A DNA stretch of 64,000 nt from an uncultured Clostridia bacterium (GCA_946627565.1 CAMOVR010000003.1:1-64000); one strand, 5' to 3'. Shown: positions 37,867 through 47,700, counted from the first letter of the stretch. Numbers and translations are program-made. Notes: generated from the letters alone by a model not told the origin.

Positions 37867-40179
37867 ATGAAGAAGCAATCTTTTACCGAAGGCTGGATCT
37901 TTGAAGGACAGAAAATCACACTTCCCCATGATGCCATGATTCACGGCACCAGGAGCGCTGACGCGCCTTCTGCCAGCGCTCAGGGATATTTTGCCGGCGG
38001 ATCCTACAGCTATGAAAAGCATTTCTTAAGGCCCGATGCCGGACAGGTTATTCTGGAATTTGAAGGCGTTTACCGCAATGCCCGGGTCCTCCTCAACGGG
38101 ACTGAGGCAGCCTGTCACGCCTACGGTTATACACCCTTTCTTGTGGATATATCAGACCTTCTTAAGGACGGCGAAAATGTTCTTCAGGTCCTGTGCGATA
38201 ACGAGCAGCAGCCGGATTCCCGCTGGTACGCCGGCGCGGGCATCTACCGCCCCGTCTGGCTCTGGACGGGAGACGGTGCCGTCCTGAAGCCCTTCTCCGT
38301 CTCCATTACCACCGAGTCCACCGCCCCTGCCCGGATCCGGGTGGAGACAGACTGTGAAGAAGAAACCGATGTCATCATCAGCCTTCAGGGGCAGGTGGTT
38401 GCAAAGGGACATGGCAATGACTGCATGCTCAGCATACCGGATGCCCTTCTCTGGAGCGATGAGACCCCGGTTCTCTATACCTGCACCGTGCAGAGCTCCA
38501 CGGATTCCATCTCCCAGTCCTTCGGCATCCGCCTGATCACCCGCAGCCGCGACGGCATCGAAATCAACTGGAAGCCTGTCAAGCTCCGGGGCGGGTGCAT
38601 CCACCACGACAGCGGCATTCTGGGCAGCGCCACCTATGATGAAATGGAATGGCGCCGCATCCGCATGCTGAAGGAAGCCGGCTTCAATGCCGTAAGATCT
38701 GCCCACAACCCCATCTCCCGGGCTGCTCTGGAGGCATGCGATGCCCTGGGGCTTTACGTCATGGATGAGAGCTGGGACATGTGGTTCAGCCACAAATCCC
38801 GCTTTGACTATGCGGACAAATGGCGGGACAACTGGCAGCAGGACCTGGAAGCCATGGTCCTCAGGGACCGGAACCATCCCAGCGTCATTCTGTATTCCAT
38901 CGGCAATGAGGTCTCGGAACCCGCTTCGCCCGAGGGCCAGGAGGCAGAAAGGCGCATGGTGGACTTCATGCATGCCCTGGATTCCTCCCGTCTGGTCACC
39001 GGCGGCTTTAACCTGATGATCATCTCCAGCGCCGCCAAAGGCAAGGGCATCTATGACAAGGCAGACGAGGGCGGCTCCGGCTGGGACAGCGACAGCGCAA
39101 AGAAAATGGGGAATATGAATTCCACCCTTTTCAATCTCATCACCAGCGTGGTGGGCACGGGCATGAACCTGACCGCCAACAGCCGCAAAGCAGATGCGGC
39201 CACATCACCGGGACTGGACCTGCTGGACGTGGCAGGCTACAACTATGCCAGCGGACGCTACAGAAAGGACGGCAGGCTGCATCCGGACCGTCTCATCGTG
39301 GGCAGCGAGACCTTCCCCCAGGACATCGCCAAGAACTGGCGCATGGTGGAAAAGTATCCCTGGCTGTGCGGCGATTTCATGTGGACCGCCTGGGACTATC
39401 TGGGTGAGGCGGGCATCGGTGCCTGGGCCTATACCAAAGACGGCAAGGGCTTCAACAAGCCCTATCCCTGGCTTCTGGCGGACTGCGGCGCCCTGGACCT
39501 GCTGGGCAACCCCACCGGCGAACTGTTCCTGGCCCAGGCCGTGTGGGGCACCGGACCCAAAGTACAGCTCGCCGTACAGCCCGTAAACCACAAAAAACGC
39601 CCCGCCAAGGCTGTCTGGCGCGGCACCAATGCCATTCCCGGCTGGAGCTGGGAGGGGTGCGAAGGCAAAATGGCCACCGTGGAAGTCTATGCCGCCTCCG
39701 GCACCGTTGCCCTGATGCTCAACGGCGTGGAAGTCGGCCGCAAACCTGTGCGCAGCTGCCGGGCCGTTTTCCGCCTCCGCTATGTGCCGGGCACCCTGTC
39801 TGCCGCCCTCTACAGCCAGGACGGCACCATCGTGGCCACCTCTGAGCTGACCAGCGCCTCCGGCCCCCTGCAGATCCATATGAATGCCCCGGAAACCATC
39901 CACCACCGGGATATCATCCATGTGGACCTGTCCATTGCGGACAGCGAAGGGCACATTGAAAGGAACCGGGACGAACAGATCTCCCTGGAAGTGCACGGCG
40001 GTGAGCTCCTGGCCTTTGGCAGCGCCAATCCCCGCACGGAGGAGCGCTATGATGCAGGCCGCTTTACCACCTACTACGGCCAGGCCATGGCCGTCATCCG
40101 GGTGGGCACCGGGGATTCCCTGAAGATCTCCGTGTCCTCCTCCCTCTATGAGGGCAGCCGGATTTTCCCCATCACCTGA
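37867..40179 (+). CDS. glycoside hydrolase family 2 beta-galactosidase-like
   Basis: GSYSYEKHF, LRGGCIHHDSGILGSATYDEMEWRRIRMLKEAGFNAVRSAHNPIS, SIGNEVSEPA (acid/base Glu), SETFP..; 770 aa. Confidence 0.92.
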   Translation: MKKQSFTEGWIFEGQKITLPHDAMIHGTRSADAPSASAQGYFAGGSYSYEKHFLRPDAGQVILEFEGVYRNARVLLNGTEAACHAYGYTPFLVDISDLLKDGENVLQVLCDNEQQPDSRWYAGAGIYRPVWLWTGDGAVLKPFSVSITTESTAPARIRVETDCEEETDVIISLQGQVVAKGHGNDCMLSIPDALLWSDETPVLYTCTVQSSTDSISQSFGIRLITRSRDGIEINWKPVKLRGGCIHHDSGILGSATYDEMEWRRIRMLKEAGFNAVRSAHNPISRAALEACDALGLYVMDESWDMWFSHKSRFDYADKWRDNWQQDLEAMVLRDRNHPSVILYSIGNEVSEPASPEGQEAERRMVDFMHALDSSRLVTGGFNLMIISSAAKGKGIYDKADEGGSGWDSDSAKKMGNMNSTLFNLITSVVGTGMNLTANSRKADAATSPGLDLLDVAGYNYASGRYRKDGRLHPDRLIVGSETFPQDIAKNWRMVEKYPWLCGDFMWTAWDYLGEAGIGAWAYTKDGKGFNKPYPWLLADCGALDLLGNPTGELFLAQAVWGTGPKVQLAVQPVNHKKRPAKAVWRGTNAIPGWSWEGCEGKMATVEVYAASGTVALMLNGVEVGRKPVRSCRAVFRLRYVPGTLSAALYSQDGTIVATSELTSASGPLQIHMNAPETIHHRDIIHVDLSIADSEGHIERNRDEQISLEVHGGELLAFGSANPRTEERYDAGRFTTYYGQAMAVIRVGTGDSLKISVSSSLYEGSRIFPIT

Positions 40180-40327
40180 CCTGTCCTGTATGGTTCCTTT
40201 TTTCCCGTATTTTGGTCCTTGTTTTTTTCGACAGAAGTGCTAAAACTCCCATCTGCACATCCATGGATGTGCAGGCCGGACATACGCCGGCCACACAGAA
40301 TAAAGACATTTGTCGAAAGGAACATAT

Positions 40328-41812
40328 ATGTCCCGTACCATAACCCGGGATCTGACAAAGGGCCGTCCCCTTTCCCTGATCCTCAGTTTCACCCTTCCCC
40401 TGCTCTTTGGCTTTCTGTTCCAGCAGTTCTACAGTTTCGTGGATACCGCCATCGTAGGCAAGTACCTCGGGGCTGCCAAGCTGGCTGCCGTGGGCGACAC
40501 CGGCTCCATCAACTTCCTTGTTCTGGGCTTCTGCCAGGGAGCCTGTGCCGGGTTTTCCATTCCCATCGCCCAGGCCTTCGGTGCCAGGGACGAGCGTGAG
40601 ATGCGGCGCTGTGTTTCCGCCTCCGTATATCTGAGCGCTGCCGTGAGTCTTGTCATGGCGGTCCTCACATCCCTTCTCTGCCCTGCCATGCTGCGGCTCA
40701 TGAATACACCGGAGGCAATCATCTCCGATGCCGTTTCCTATATCCGCATCATCTTCATAGGCATTCCGGTGACCATTCTCTACAACATGGCCAGCGGCAT
40801 CCTCCGGTCCCTGGGCGACAGCAAAACCCCGGTTTTCTTCCTGGTGGTGGCTTCCCTGGTGAACGTGGCCCTGGACCTGTTCTTTATCATCTGCCTGAAA
40901 CTGGATGTGGCCGGCGCCGCGCTGGCCACCCTGATCTCCCAGCTTGTCTCCGGCGTCGGCTGCGTCATCGTCCTGCGCCGGAACTTCCCCATGCTCACAT
41001 CAGGAAAGGGCGAAGGGGGACCTGACCTGAAGCGGATGAAGGAACTGCTCCTGGTGGGCCTGCCCATGGGACTGCAGTATTCCATCACCGCTGTGGGCTC
41101 CGTCATTGTCCAGTGGTCCGTCAACGGCCTCGGCGTGGCTGCCGTGGCTGCCATCGCGGCCGCCGGCAAGCTGAGCATTTTCTTCTGCTGTGTCTTTGAC
41201 GCCCTGGCCACCACCATGGCCACCTACGCGGGCCAGAACATGGGTGCCCGGGACGTGGACCGCATCGACCTTGGCCTGAAGAATGCCGCCGTCATTGGCA
41301 GCATATACTCAGCCCTGGCTTTCCTGGTCATCTGGTTCTTCTCCCCTGCCCTGCTTTCCCTCTTTGTGGACGCCGGGACAGAGGCGGAAGTCATGGACAT
41401 GGCCGTCACGTACATCCGCATCAACGGTGCCTTCTATATTCCCCTTCTGTTCGTCAACATCCTCAGGCTCTCCATCCAGGGCATGGGGTACACCAGGGTC
41501 GCCATGCTGGCGGGTGTCTTTGAAATGGTCGCCCGCACCGCAGTTGCCCTTTTCCTGGTCCCCGTCATGGGTTTTGCCGGGGCCTGCCTGGCAAATCCGG
41601 CCGCATGGATCATGGCGGACCTCTTCCTCTTCCCCTGCTATGCCTTTGTCATCCGTGCCGTGCGGGAGCGCCTGCATGTGCCGGTGAGAAGCCATGGACT
41701 TCTTCATCACAAGGAGGCGGAACATGCGTCTGCTGCTTCTGGCCGACCTTCATGGAAACATGGTCGCACTGTCGGCTATGGAGACCGTTATTCAGCAACT
41801 GAAGCCAGATAA
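40328..41812 (+). CDS. MATE family multidrug/Na+ efflux transporter
   Basis: KGRPLSLILSFTLPLLFGFLFQQFYSFVDTAIVGKYLGAAKLAAVG signature; C-terminus overlaps next gene by 89 nt. Confidence 0.92.
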   Translation: MSRTITRDLTKGRPLSLILSFTLPLLFGFLFQQFYSFVDTAIVGKYLGAAKLAAVGDTGSINFLVLGFCQGACAGFSIPIAQAFGARDEREMRRCVSASVYLSAAVSLVMAVLTSLLCPAMLRLMNTPEAIISDAVSYIRIIFIGIPVTILYNMASGILRSLGDSKTPVFFLVVASLVNVALDLFFIICLKLDVAGAALATLISQLVSGVGCVIVLRRNFPMLTSGKGEGGPDLKRMKELLLVGLPMGLQYSITAVGSVIVQWSVNGLGVAAVAAIAAAGKLSIFFCCVFDALATTMATYAGQNMGARDVDRIDLGLKNAAVIGSIYSALAFLVIWFFSPALLSLFVDAGTEAEVMDMAVTYIRINGAFYIPLLFVNILRLSIQGMGYTRVAMLAGVFEMVARTAVALFLVPVMGFAGACLANPAAWIMADLFLFPCYAFVIRAVRERLHVPVRSHGLLHHKEAEHASAASGRPSWKHGRTVGYGDRYSATEAR

Positions 41813-42410
41813 GATCCTTTTCCTGGGTGATGCAGTGGGCAAGGGACCCCAGAGCCGGGAAACCCTGGACTGGGTCCGTGAAAGATGCAGCACGGTCATA
41901 GGAGGCAACTGGGACTTTGGTGTCGGCCACATGAAATACCCCAATGACGCCTATTACTGGAGACAGCTGGGCCAGGAGCGTCTGGCCTACCTGCGCTCTC
42001 TCCCCATGGAAGCAGAAGTGACCCTCTCAGGGCTCCGTCTGCGCCTGCTCCACGGCCGGCCCATAACCGGCCTTCTCAGGGTGCAGACGGAAAAGGAGCT
42101 GCTGGAGCCCCTCTTCCACACGCCATCCGGGGACTTTGACGGCGTCATTTTTGCTGACAGCCACCGTCCCTTTTTCCGTACCCTTGACTGCGGCTACATC
42201 ATGAACACCGGCAGTGTGGGCAACAGCATGGGCGTTCCCAGGGCCCACGCCCTTATGCTGGAGGGCGGGGACAACGGTGTTCTTCTCTCCACCATCCTCT
42301 CTGTCCCCTACGACAACCGCCTGACCGCAAACCTTGCCCAGCAGGATCCGGATCTTCCCCGGGGTGAAGCGTATATCCGTGAGATCCTCACAGGCATCTA
42401 TTCACGCTGA
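41724..42410 (+). CDS. metallophosphoesterase, YfcE/MJ0936-like phosphodiesterase
   Basis: MRLLLLADLHGNMVALSAM, LFLGDAVGKGPQS, VIGGNWDFG, INTGSVGNSMGVPRAHALML-type motif; AAGGAGG at 41711 before ATG 41724. Confidence 0.9.
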   Translation: MRLLLLADLHGNMVALSAMETVIQQLKPDKILFLGDAVGKGPQSRETLDWVRERCSTVIGGNWDFGVGHMKYPNDAYYWRQLGQERLAYLRSLPMEAEVTLSGLRLRLLHGRPITGLLRVQTEKELLEPLFHTPSGDFDGVIFADSHRPFFRTLDCGYIMNTGSVGNSMGVPRAHALMLEGGDNGVLLSTILSVPYDNRLTANLAQQDPDLPRGEAYIREILTGIYSR

Positions 42411-42424
42411 AGGAGGTAAAGCAA

Positions 42425-45160
42425 TTGCATCACCGCTCTCTTATCCTTCTCATCCTGGCCCTCTGCCTGCTGGCCCTTTCACCTTCCCTGGCCCAGGAGC
42501 CCGTCATCCCGGTTTTTGAGATTATTCAGAACGGTCTGCCCGTGGGCACAGGGGTGCTCTTTTACAACGATACCTTCCTCATCACCACCGCACCCCTGCA
42601 AAATGACCATGACATCCTCATCCGGACAGGGGATGAGCAGATTGTCCCGGCCGAGGTCTATACGGACGCAGACGGGCTGTTCACCCTGCTGGTTTCCGGC
42701 CAGGCCATGCCCGGCACCCCTCTGTCCCTGGAAACGGTCACCTCAGGGGGGCTTACCTATACCGGATATGATGCGCAGGGCAATATGCTGACGGGTCCCT
42801 GCACCCGGACTGCCTATGCCCATTCCCCGGAGGGCCTGATCCTCTCTGCCGCCCCGGGTCTGCTGCCCGGAGCCGTTCTGACCGGTCCCACAGGGGGCAT
42901 TGCGGGTCTGACGGCCGCCTCCCTCTCAGAAGGCTGCGGACGTTACTATGCCATCACCTCGGATGATATCTATGCCCGGATCCTGCCGGCCTCAGACGAG
43001 GCCGCCGAGAGCTTCCTCAAAGTGGAGGCTGAGGCGGAACACAACCGGGTGCACCTCAGCTGGGAAGCACCGGAATCGGGCGCCGCAGGATTCTGCGTCT
43101 TCCGTCTGGATACCCTCAACGGGTATTACACCTACAACCTGGTGGAGGACACTTCCGCCACCTTCAGCTGTGTGCCCGGCCGCACCTATTCGTTCTATGT
43201 GCGGGCCCTGGAAAGCATGGAGCAGGATCCCACACCGCTGCAGTTCCCCCAGGACATGGGCGCCACCCTGACCGTTCCCATGCAGGAGTCCGTGAACGCC
43301 TACGGTTTCACGGACAAACAGGTCTACCTCTCCTCCTGGGCCGGGAAAGAGGATCCGGAGGATTTTTCCACGGTCCTTGAGCCCCTTGAAGACTTCTCCA
43401 CGGTCTTTCACCACGGGGAAAACCGGATCTTCCTGCAGGTCATCTCCACCTATGAGGTAACAGAAACCATTCAGGCGGACCTCACCGTGGCGCTGTATGC
43501 CCCGGACGATACCTGCTACAGCATGCTGAGCGGCTACGTCTTTGCTCCGGAATACATGCCCGAAGATGCCTGGCACATGGATATCACGGAAGTGTTTGAC
43601 GCCTGCAGCAGCTACGGCGGCATCACGGAGGGCACCTACCGCCTGCGCTACTTCATCGATGAAGCCATGGCCAGCGAAATCTCCTTTACCGTGCCCGCCG
43701 GCAGCGCCGCGGCAGAAATGCCCCGGAAAACCAGCGTCATCCACCCGTCCTTTACCCTTGAGCACAACCGGGTGAACCTTCACTGGGAGGCTGACAGGGA
43801 CGGCAGGAATCTGTACTGTGTCTATTTCCAGGACATCCTCAATCCTTACTTTTCCTACACCGTGGTCAGTGAACCCTCCGAAATCCTGGCCTGCGTCCCC
43901 GGAAGGACCTATACCGTCCATGTACTGGCCATAGACAGCGAAGACGACATTCCCCCCATGCCAGTGGATGAGGACCCGGTCACCTTCACCGTCCCCATGC
44001 AGGAAACCTTTGAGGACTACGGTTTCCGGAACACGGCGGTTCATCTGTCGGATGTTCAGCCAGATCATCCCGACGACATGACCGTCATCTTCCCGCCCAT
44101 GGAGGACACCTCCGACATCTTCTCCTCCGAAACACCCGTCTACCTGCAGGTGGTCTCCACCTATGAGGTGACAGAGGAGATTCAGAAGGACCTCACCGTG
44201 GCGCTGTATGCCCCGGACGGTGCCTGCTACAGCACGGTAAGCGGCTATCTGTTCGCCCCGGAATACATGCAGGAAGATGCCTGGCACATGGACATAAGCG
44301 AGCTGTTTGCATCCTGCAGGAAGTTTGGCAGTGACATAAGCGGCACCTATACCCTAAGCTGGTTCCTGGACGACGCCCTCTCCAGCAGTTTCACATTCAG
44401 CGTGGGAGAAGAAGAGCTTTCCCGGACAGAGACTGACCCCCTCGGCTTTCTGATTCCCAAGGCGGAAGTCATCCGCAACAGAGTCCGCCTGACATGGGGC
44501 ATGCCTTTATCCGGTGAGAATACCTTCTGCGTGTACATGCAGGATACGCTCAATCACAGCTTCTATTCCTGGGTCCTTACCCAGGAGACTTCCGTCACCC
44601 TTCCCTGTGTCCCCGGAAGAACCTATACCTTCCATGTCCGGGCCCTGGAAAGCCAGGATGAAGACACAGCCCTGGACGTCTTTCCCCCGGAAATGGGAAC
44701 CGTTGTCACCATCCCCCTTCAGGAGAAAATCACGGAATACGGTTTCCGGGACCTGAATGTGTACCTTTCCCATCACCCGGGCGGGGAACCGGAAGACCCG
44801 GCACAGATTCTGGAGCCCATGAAGAACATGTCTTCCATCTTTTCCCTGGAGGACATCTACCTGCAGGTCATCTCCACCTATGAGGTCACAGAAGAGATCC
44901 GCTCGGATCTCACCGTGGCCCTGTATGCTCCCGACGGCACCTGTTTCTTCATGGTAAGCGGCTACATCTTTGCACCGGAATACATGCCGGAGGATGCATG
45001 GCACATGGACATTACCGAACTGTTTGCATCCTGCAGGGAGTTTGGTTCATCCGGTCTGGGCACCTACCGCATCCGGTACTTCATCGACGAAAAGATGGCC
45101 AGCGAATTCTCCTTCACGGTTTCCGAACCCACCCTGCTTCAGACAGATACCCAGATGTAA
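42425..45160 (+). CDS. secreted protein: degenerate trypsin-like N-terminal domain plus three tandem ~225-aa modules (TTG start)
   Basis: AGGAGG 42411-42416, 8 nt, TTG 42425; signal peptide SLILLILALCLLALSPSLAQ; repeats at about 43022-43705, 43741-44406, 44452-45127. Confidence 0.8.
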   Translation: MHHRSLILLILALCLLALSPSLAQEPVIPVFEIIQNGLPVGTGVLFYNDTFLITTAPLQNDHDILIRTGDEQIVPAEVYTDADGLFTLLVSGQAMPGTPLSLETVTSGGLTYTGYDAQGNMLTGPCTRTAYAHSPEGLILSAAPGLLPGAVLTGPTGGIAGLTAASLSEGCGRYYAITSDDIYARILPASDEAAESFLKVEAEAEHNRVHLSWEAPESGAAGFCVFRLDTLNGYYTYNLVEDTSATFSCVPGRTYSFYVRALESMEQDPTPLQFPQDMGATLTVPMQESVNAYGFTDKQVYLSSWAGKEDPEDFSTVLEPLEDFSTVFHHGENRIFLQVISTYEVTETIQADLTVALYAPDDTCYSMLSGYVFAPEYMPEDAWHMDITEVFDACSSYGGITEGTYRLRYFIDEAMASEISFTVPAGSAAAEMPRKTSVIHPSFTLEHNRVNLHWEADRDGRNLYCVYFQDILNPYFSYTVVSEPSEILACVPGRTYTVHVLAIDSEDDIPPMPVDEDPVTFTVPMQETFEDYGFRNTAVHLSDVQPDHPDDMTVIFPPMEDTSDIFSSETPVYLQVVSTYEVTEEIQKDLTVALYAPDGACYSTVSGYLFAPEYMQEDAWHMDISELFASCRKFGSDISGTYTLSWFLDDALSSSFTFSVGEEELSRTETDPLGFLIPKAEVIRNRVRLTWGMPLSGENTFCVYMQDTLNHSFYSWVLTQETSVTLPCVPGRTYTFHVRALESQDEDTALDVFPPEMGTVVTIPLQEKITEYGFRDLNVYLSHHPGGEPEDPAQILEPMKNMSSIFSLEDIYLQVISTYEVTEEIRSDLTVALYAPDGTCFFMVSGYIFAPEYMPEDAWHMDITELFASCREFGSSGLGTYRIRYFIDEKMASEFSFTVSEPTLLQTDTQM

Positions 45161-45205
45161 CCAAAACGAAAACCGGAGGACGAATCCTCCGGTTTTCATT
45201 TTGGG
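45161..45205. terminator. bidirectional intrinsic terminator
   Basis: CCAAAAcgAAAACCGGAGGA-CGAA-TCCTCCGGTTTTcaTTTTGG between convergent genes. Confidence 0.88.
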
Positions 45206-45208
45206 AAT

Positions 45209-46882
45209 TTACTCAACATCCTGACCCGTCAGGGCCTTCCAGGCACTGCGGATCGTATTCTGATTGGCCACCCCGTACTTGGGGTCATTCTTCTGGCACT
45301 CGTCCATATCCCTCAGGAAATGCACACAGAGATGGCCGTTAAAATTGTTGTCCTTGATGGATCCGGACAGATGGGGCATGTCGTGGGTCGACCCCAGGGT
45401 CCAGGTGCCGCCGGGCAGCTGCACGTACACAGCCTTCTGGTTCCAGGTATTCACGCCCCCGAAGGCCTTCACCATGTTCGCCGTATCTTCCGCTGTCAGA
45501 GGCTCGCAGTCCGCGTGCCTGCCCAGGGAATAGATCCGCAGGGTCCATGAGATCTTCGTCTGGGGATCGTACACCAGCAGGTTCTGCCCGCTTTTCAGAC
45601 TGGGCTTGATATCATTAAACCAGTGGAGAAGCCGGATCTGGCTTCCGGAAGGACCCGTGGCTGTAACCGCAGTTTCCGTCCTGACAGAAGTACTCTCCGT
45701 GGTTGAACCCGCTGAAGCCTTTGATGTATCCGCTGCCACCGCGCCTGAGGAAAAGAGCCTGGTCTGGGTCAGCCTGCCCGCCACGCCGTCCACCGTCAGG
45801 CCGTTGCGCTGCTGAAAGGACCGTACCGCGGTTCTGGTGGCGGCGTCATAGGTGCCCGTCACGGCTACCGGGTAGGACAGCCGCAGCAGGGCTGTCTGCA
45901 GGTTTGTCACATCAGCGCCTGTGGCGTTCAGTTTCAGGTTCCGGTAGGAAGCTGCCTGGGCTGTCTGCACCGCCGTCTGTACGACTACTGGCTGTACGGC
46001 CGTCTGCGCTGTCACTGCGTTTGCCGACGCAAGCGCCGACAGGGTCCTGCTCCCGGCAACGCCGTCCGCCGTCAGGCCGTGGGACGCCTGAAAGGCAATC
46101 ACTGCAGAGAGAGTACCTGACCCGTATACCCCGTCCACCGTACCGGTATAATACCCCAGATCCTTCAGCTTCTGCTGCAGGCTGCTCACAGCGCTCCCGG
46201 ACATGCCGGATGACAGGGACGTATCGCTGCTCTGGACAGGCTGGACCGCAGCCGCTGCAGGGGTGTTTCTCAGGTTCTCCATCTTCTTAAGGGTCTTTTT
46301 CCCTGCAATCCCGTCCTCCGTCAGGGAATTGGCCTTCTGAAAGGCCTTTACGGCCTGCACCGTCTGGTCCCCGTAGGTACCGTCCGCCATGCCACAGTTA
46401 TACCCCAGAAGATTCAGCGCATTCTGCAGAAGCACCACCCTGGTTCCCGTCTGGCCGGGATACATGGATGCATAGTTTCCTCCGAAAAAGGACCCGTCGC
46501 TCCGGGTTACGGCAGACTGGCTTTCCTGCGCCGGCTGAGGGACCGCCGTCTGAACCGGCTGCGTCACGGTCACCGCCGCCGTCTGGCCGGAGAGGGCATA
46601 GAGCAGCTCAACGGTCTTTGCTCCGGCAATCCCGTCCACGGACAGTCCGTTGGCCTTCTGAAAGCGCCGCAGCGCATTTTCCGTATATGCCCCGAAGGTA
46701 CCGTCCACTTTTCCCGGCTGATATCCCAGGGTTTCCAGCGCCTGCTGGAGACGGAGAACATCATCTCCCTTATCCCCGTACTCCAGACTCCCTGCCTTCG
46801 TTCTGGCAAAGGCTCCTGAGGCTGTACAGAGCGCCAGCAGAAGCACCCATATGCCTGCCAGGACACGTATGCCGCTGCGCAC
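45209..46882 (-). CDS. secreted protein with four PG_binding_1 repeats and a conserved-looking C-terminal domain
   Basis: four LxxLGYxxGxxDGxxGxxTxxAVxxFQxxxGLxxDGxAGxxT units; C-terminal STHDMPHLSGSIKDNNFNGHLCVHFLRDMDE. Confidence 0.85.
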   Translation of the reverse strand: MRSGIRVLAGIWVLLLALCTASGAFARTKAGSLEYGDKGDDVLRLQQALETLGYQPGKVDGTFGAYTENALRRFQKANGLSVDGIAGAKTVELLYALSGQTAAVTVTQPVQTAVPQPAQESQSAVTRSDGSFFGGNYASMYPGQTGTRVVLLQNALNLLGYNCGMADGTYGDQTVQAVKAFQKANSLTEDGIAGKKTLKKMENLRNTPAAAAVQPVQSSDTSLSSGMSGSAVSSLQQKLKDLGYYTGTVDGVYGSGTLSAVIAFQASHGLTADGVAGSRTLSALASANAVTAQTAVQPVVVQTAVQTAQAASYRNLKLNATGADVTNLQTALLRLSYPVAVTGTYDAATRTAVRSFQQRNGLTVDGVAGRLTQTRLFSSGAVAADTSKASAGSTTESTSVRTETAVTATGPSGSQIRLLHWFNDIKPSLKSGQNLLVYDPQTKISWTLRIYSLGRHADCEPLTAEDTANMVKAFGGVNTWNQKAVYVQLPGGTWTLGSTHDMPHLSGSIKDNNFNGHLCVHFLRDMDECQKNDPKYGVANQNTIRSAWKALTGQDVE

Positions 46883-46955
46883 ATGTCCTCCCCCTTTCCC
46901 GACAGTCTTCGGTCATCTCCTGAAGACAGTGTCTCTTCACGAAACGAATCCTGTC

Positions 46956-47624
46956 TTATATTTCTTCCCTTTTCCCGGTTTCCTGCGCTGCAAGGTCCAG
47001 CACATCCTCCGGTTTTTCCAGGATATGCTCCGCGCCTGCCTCCGTCAGCTCCTGCCTGTCCCTGAAACCCCAGAGGACCCCCACGGCATGCATGCCGGCA
47101 CGCCTGGCACAGGCAATATCCACGGATGTGTCCCCCAGGTACAGGATCTCTTCCGGCTTAAGACCTTCCCCCCGGGCCATCTCCAGGGCAGCTGCCGGGT
47201 CCGGTTTGATGGGCACCCCGGGCCGCTGTCCGTGCACGGTGTCAAAGAGATCCTCCCCGAAATAATGGGCGATGACATGGCGGGTATCCGCGTCCGGTTT
47301 ATTGGACAGCACCATAAGCTTCTGTCCCCGGTCTTTTAAGGCCTTCAGGGTCTTTTCGATCCCCGGATACGGCCTGGACTTTACCAGGTTATGGGTCTCA
47401 TACCACGCCTGATACGTTTTCCTGACCGCCTCAGCCATCTCCTGCCTGTCCCCCACGGCCCTCTGTGACAGGATCACAGCCCCGTTGCCCACCAGGTACC
47501 GGTACCTTTCCAGCGGATATGTATCAAGACCGTGCATCGCAAGGGCCCGGTTCATGGCATCCGCGATATCCTCCAGTGTGTTCACCAGCGTACCGTCCAG
47601 GTCAAAGAGAATGCCCTGAATCAC
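46956..47624 (-). CDS. HAD-superfamily hydrolase, phosphoglycolate phosphatase-like
   Basis: ILFDLDGTLVNTLEDIADAMN, LMVLSNKPD, PGVPIKPDPAAALEM, YLGDTSVDIACARRAGM. Confidence 0.93.
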   Translation of the reverse strand: MIQGILFDLDGTLVNTLEDIADAMNRALAMHGLDTYPLERYRYLVGNGAVILSQRAVGDRQEMAEAVRKTYQAWYETHNLVKSRPYPGIEKTLKALKDRGQKLMVLSNKPDADTRHVIAHYFGEDLFDTVHGQRPGVPIKPDPAAALEMARGEGLKPEEILYLGDTSVDIACARRAGMHAVGVLWGFRDRQELTEAGAEHILEKPEDVLDLAAQETGKREEI

Positions 47625-47670
47625 ACTATCCCCTCTTTAGTACAGAATGCAAAATACAGAAAACATCAAA

Positions 47671-47693
47671 ACCCGACCGCAGTGCAGTCGGGT
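47671..47693 (-). terminator. intrinsic terminator of infC-rpmI-rplT operon
   Basis: minus strand CCCGACTGCACTGCGGTCGGGTTTT. Confidence 0.8.
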
Positions 47694-47700
47694 CCATTGT

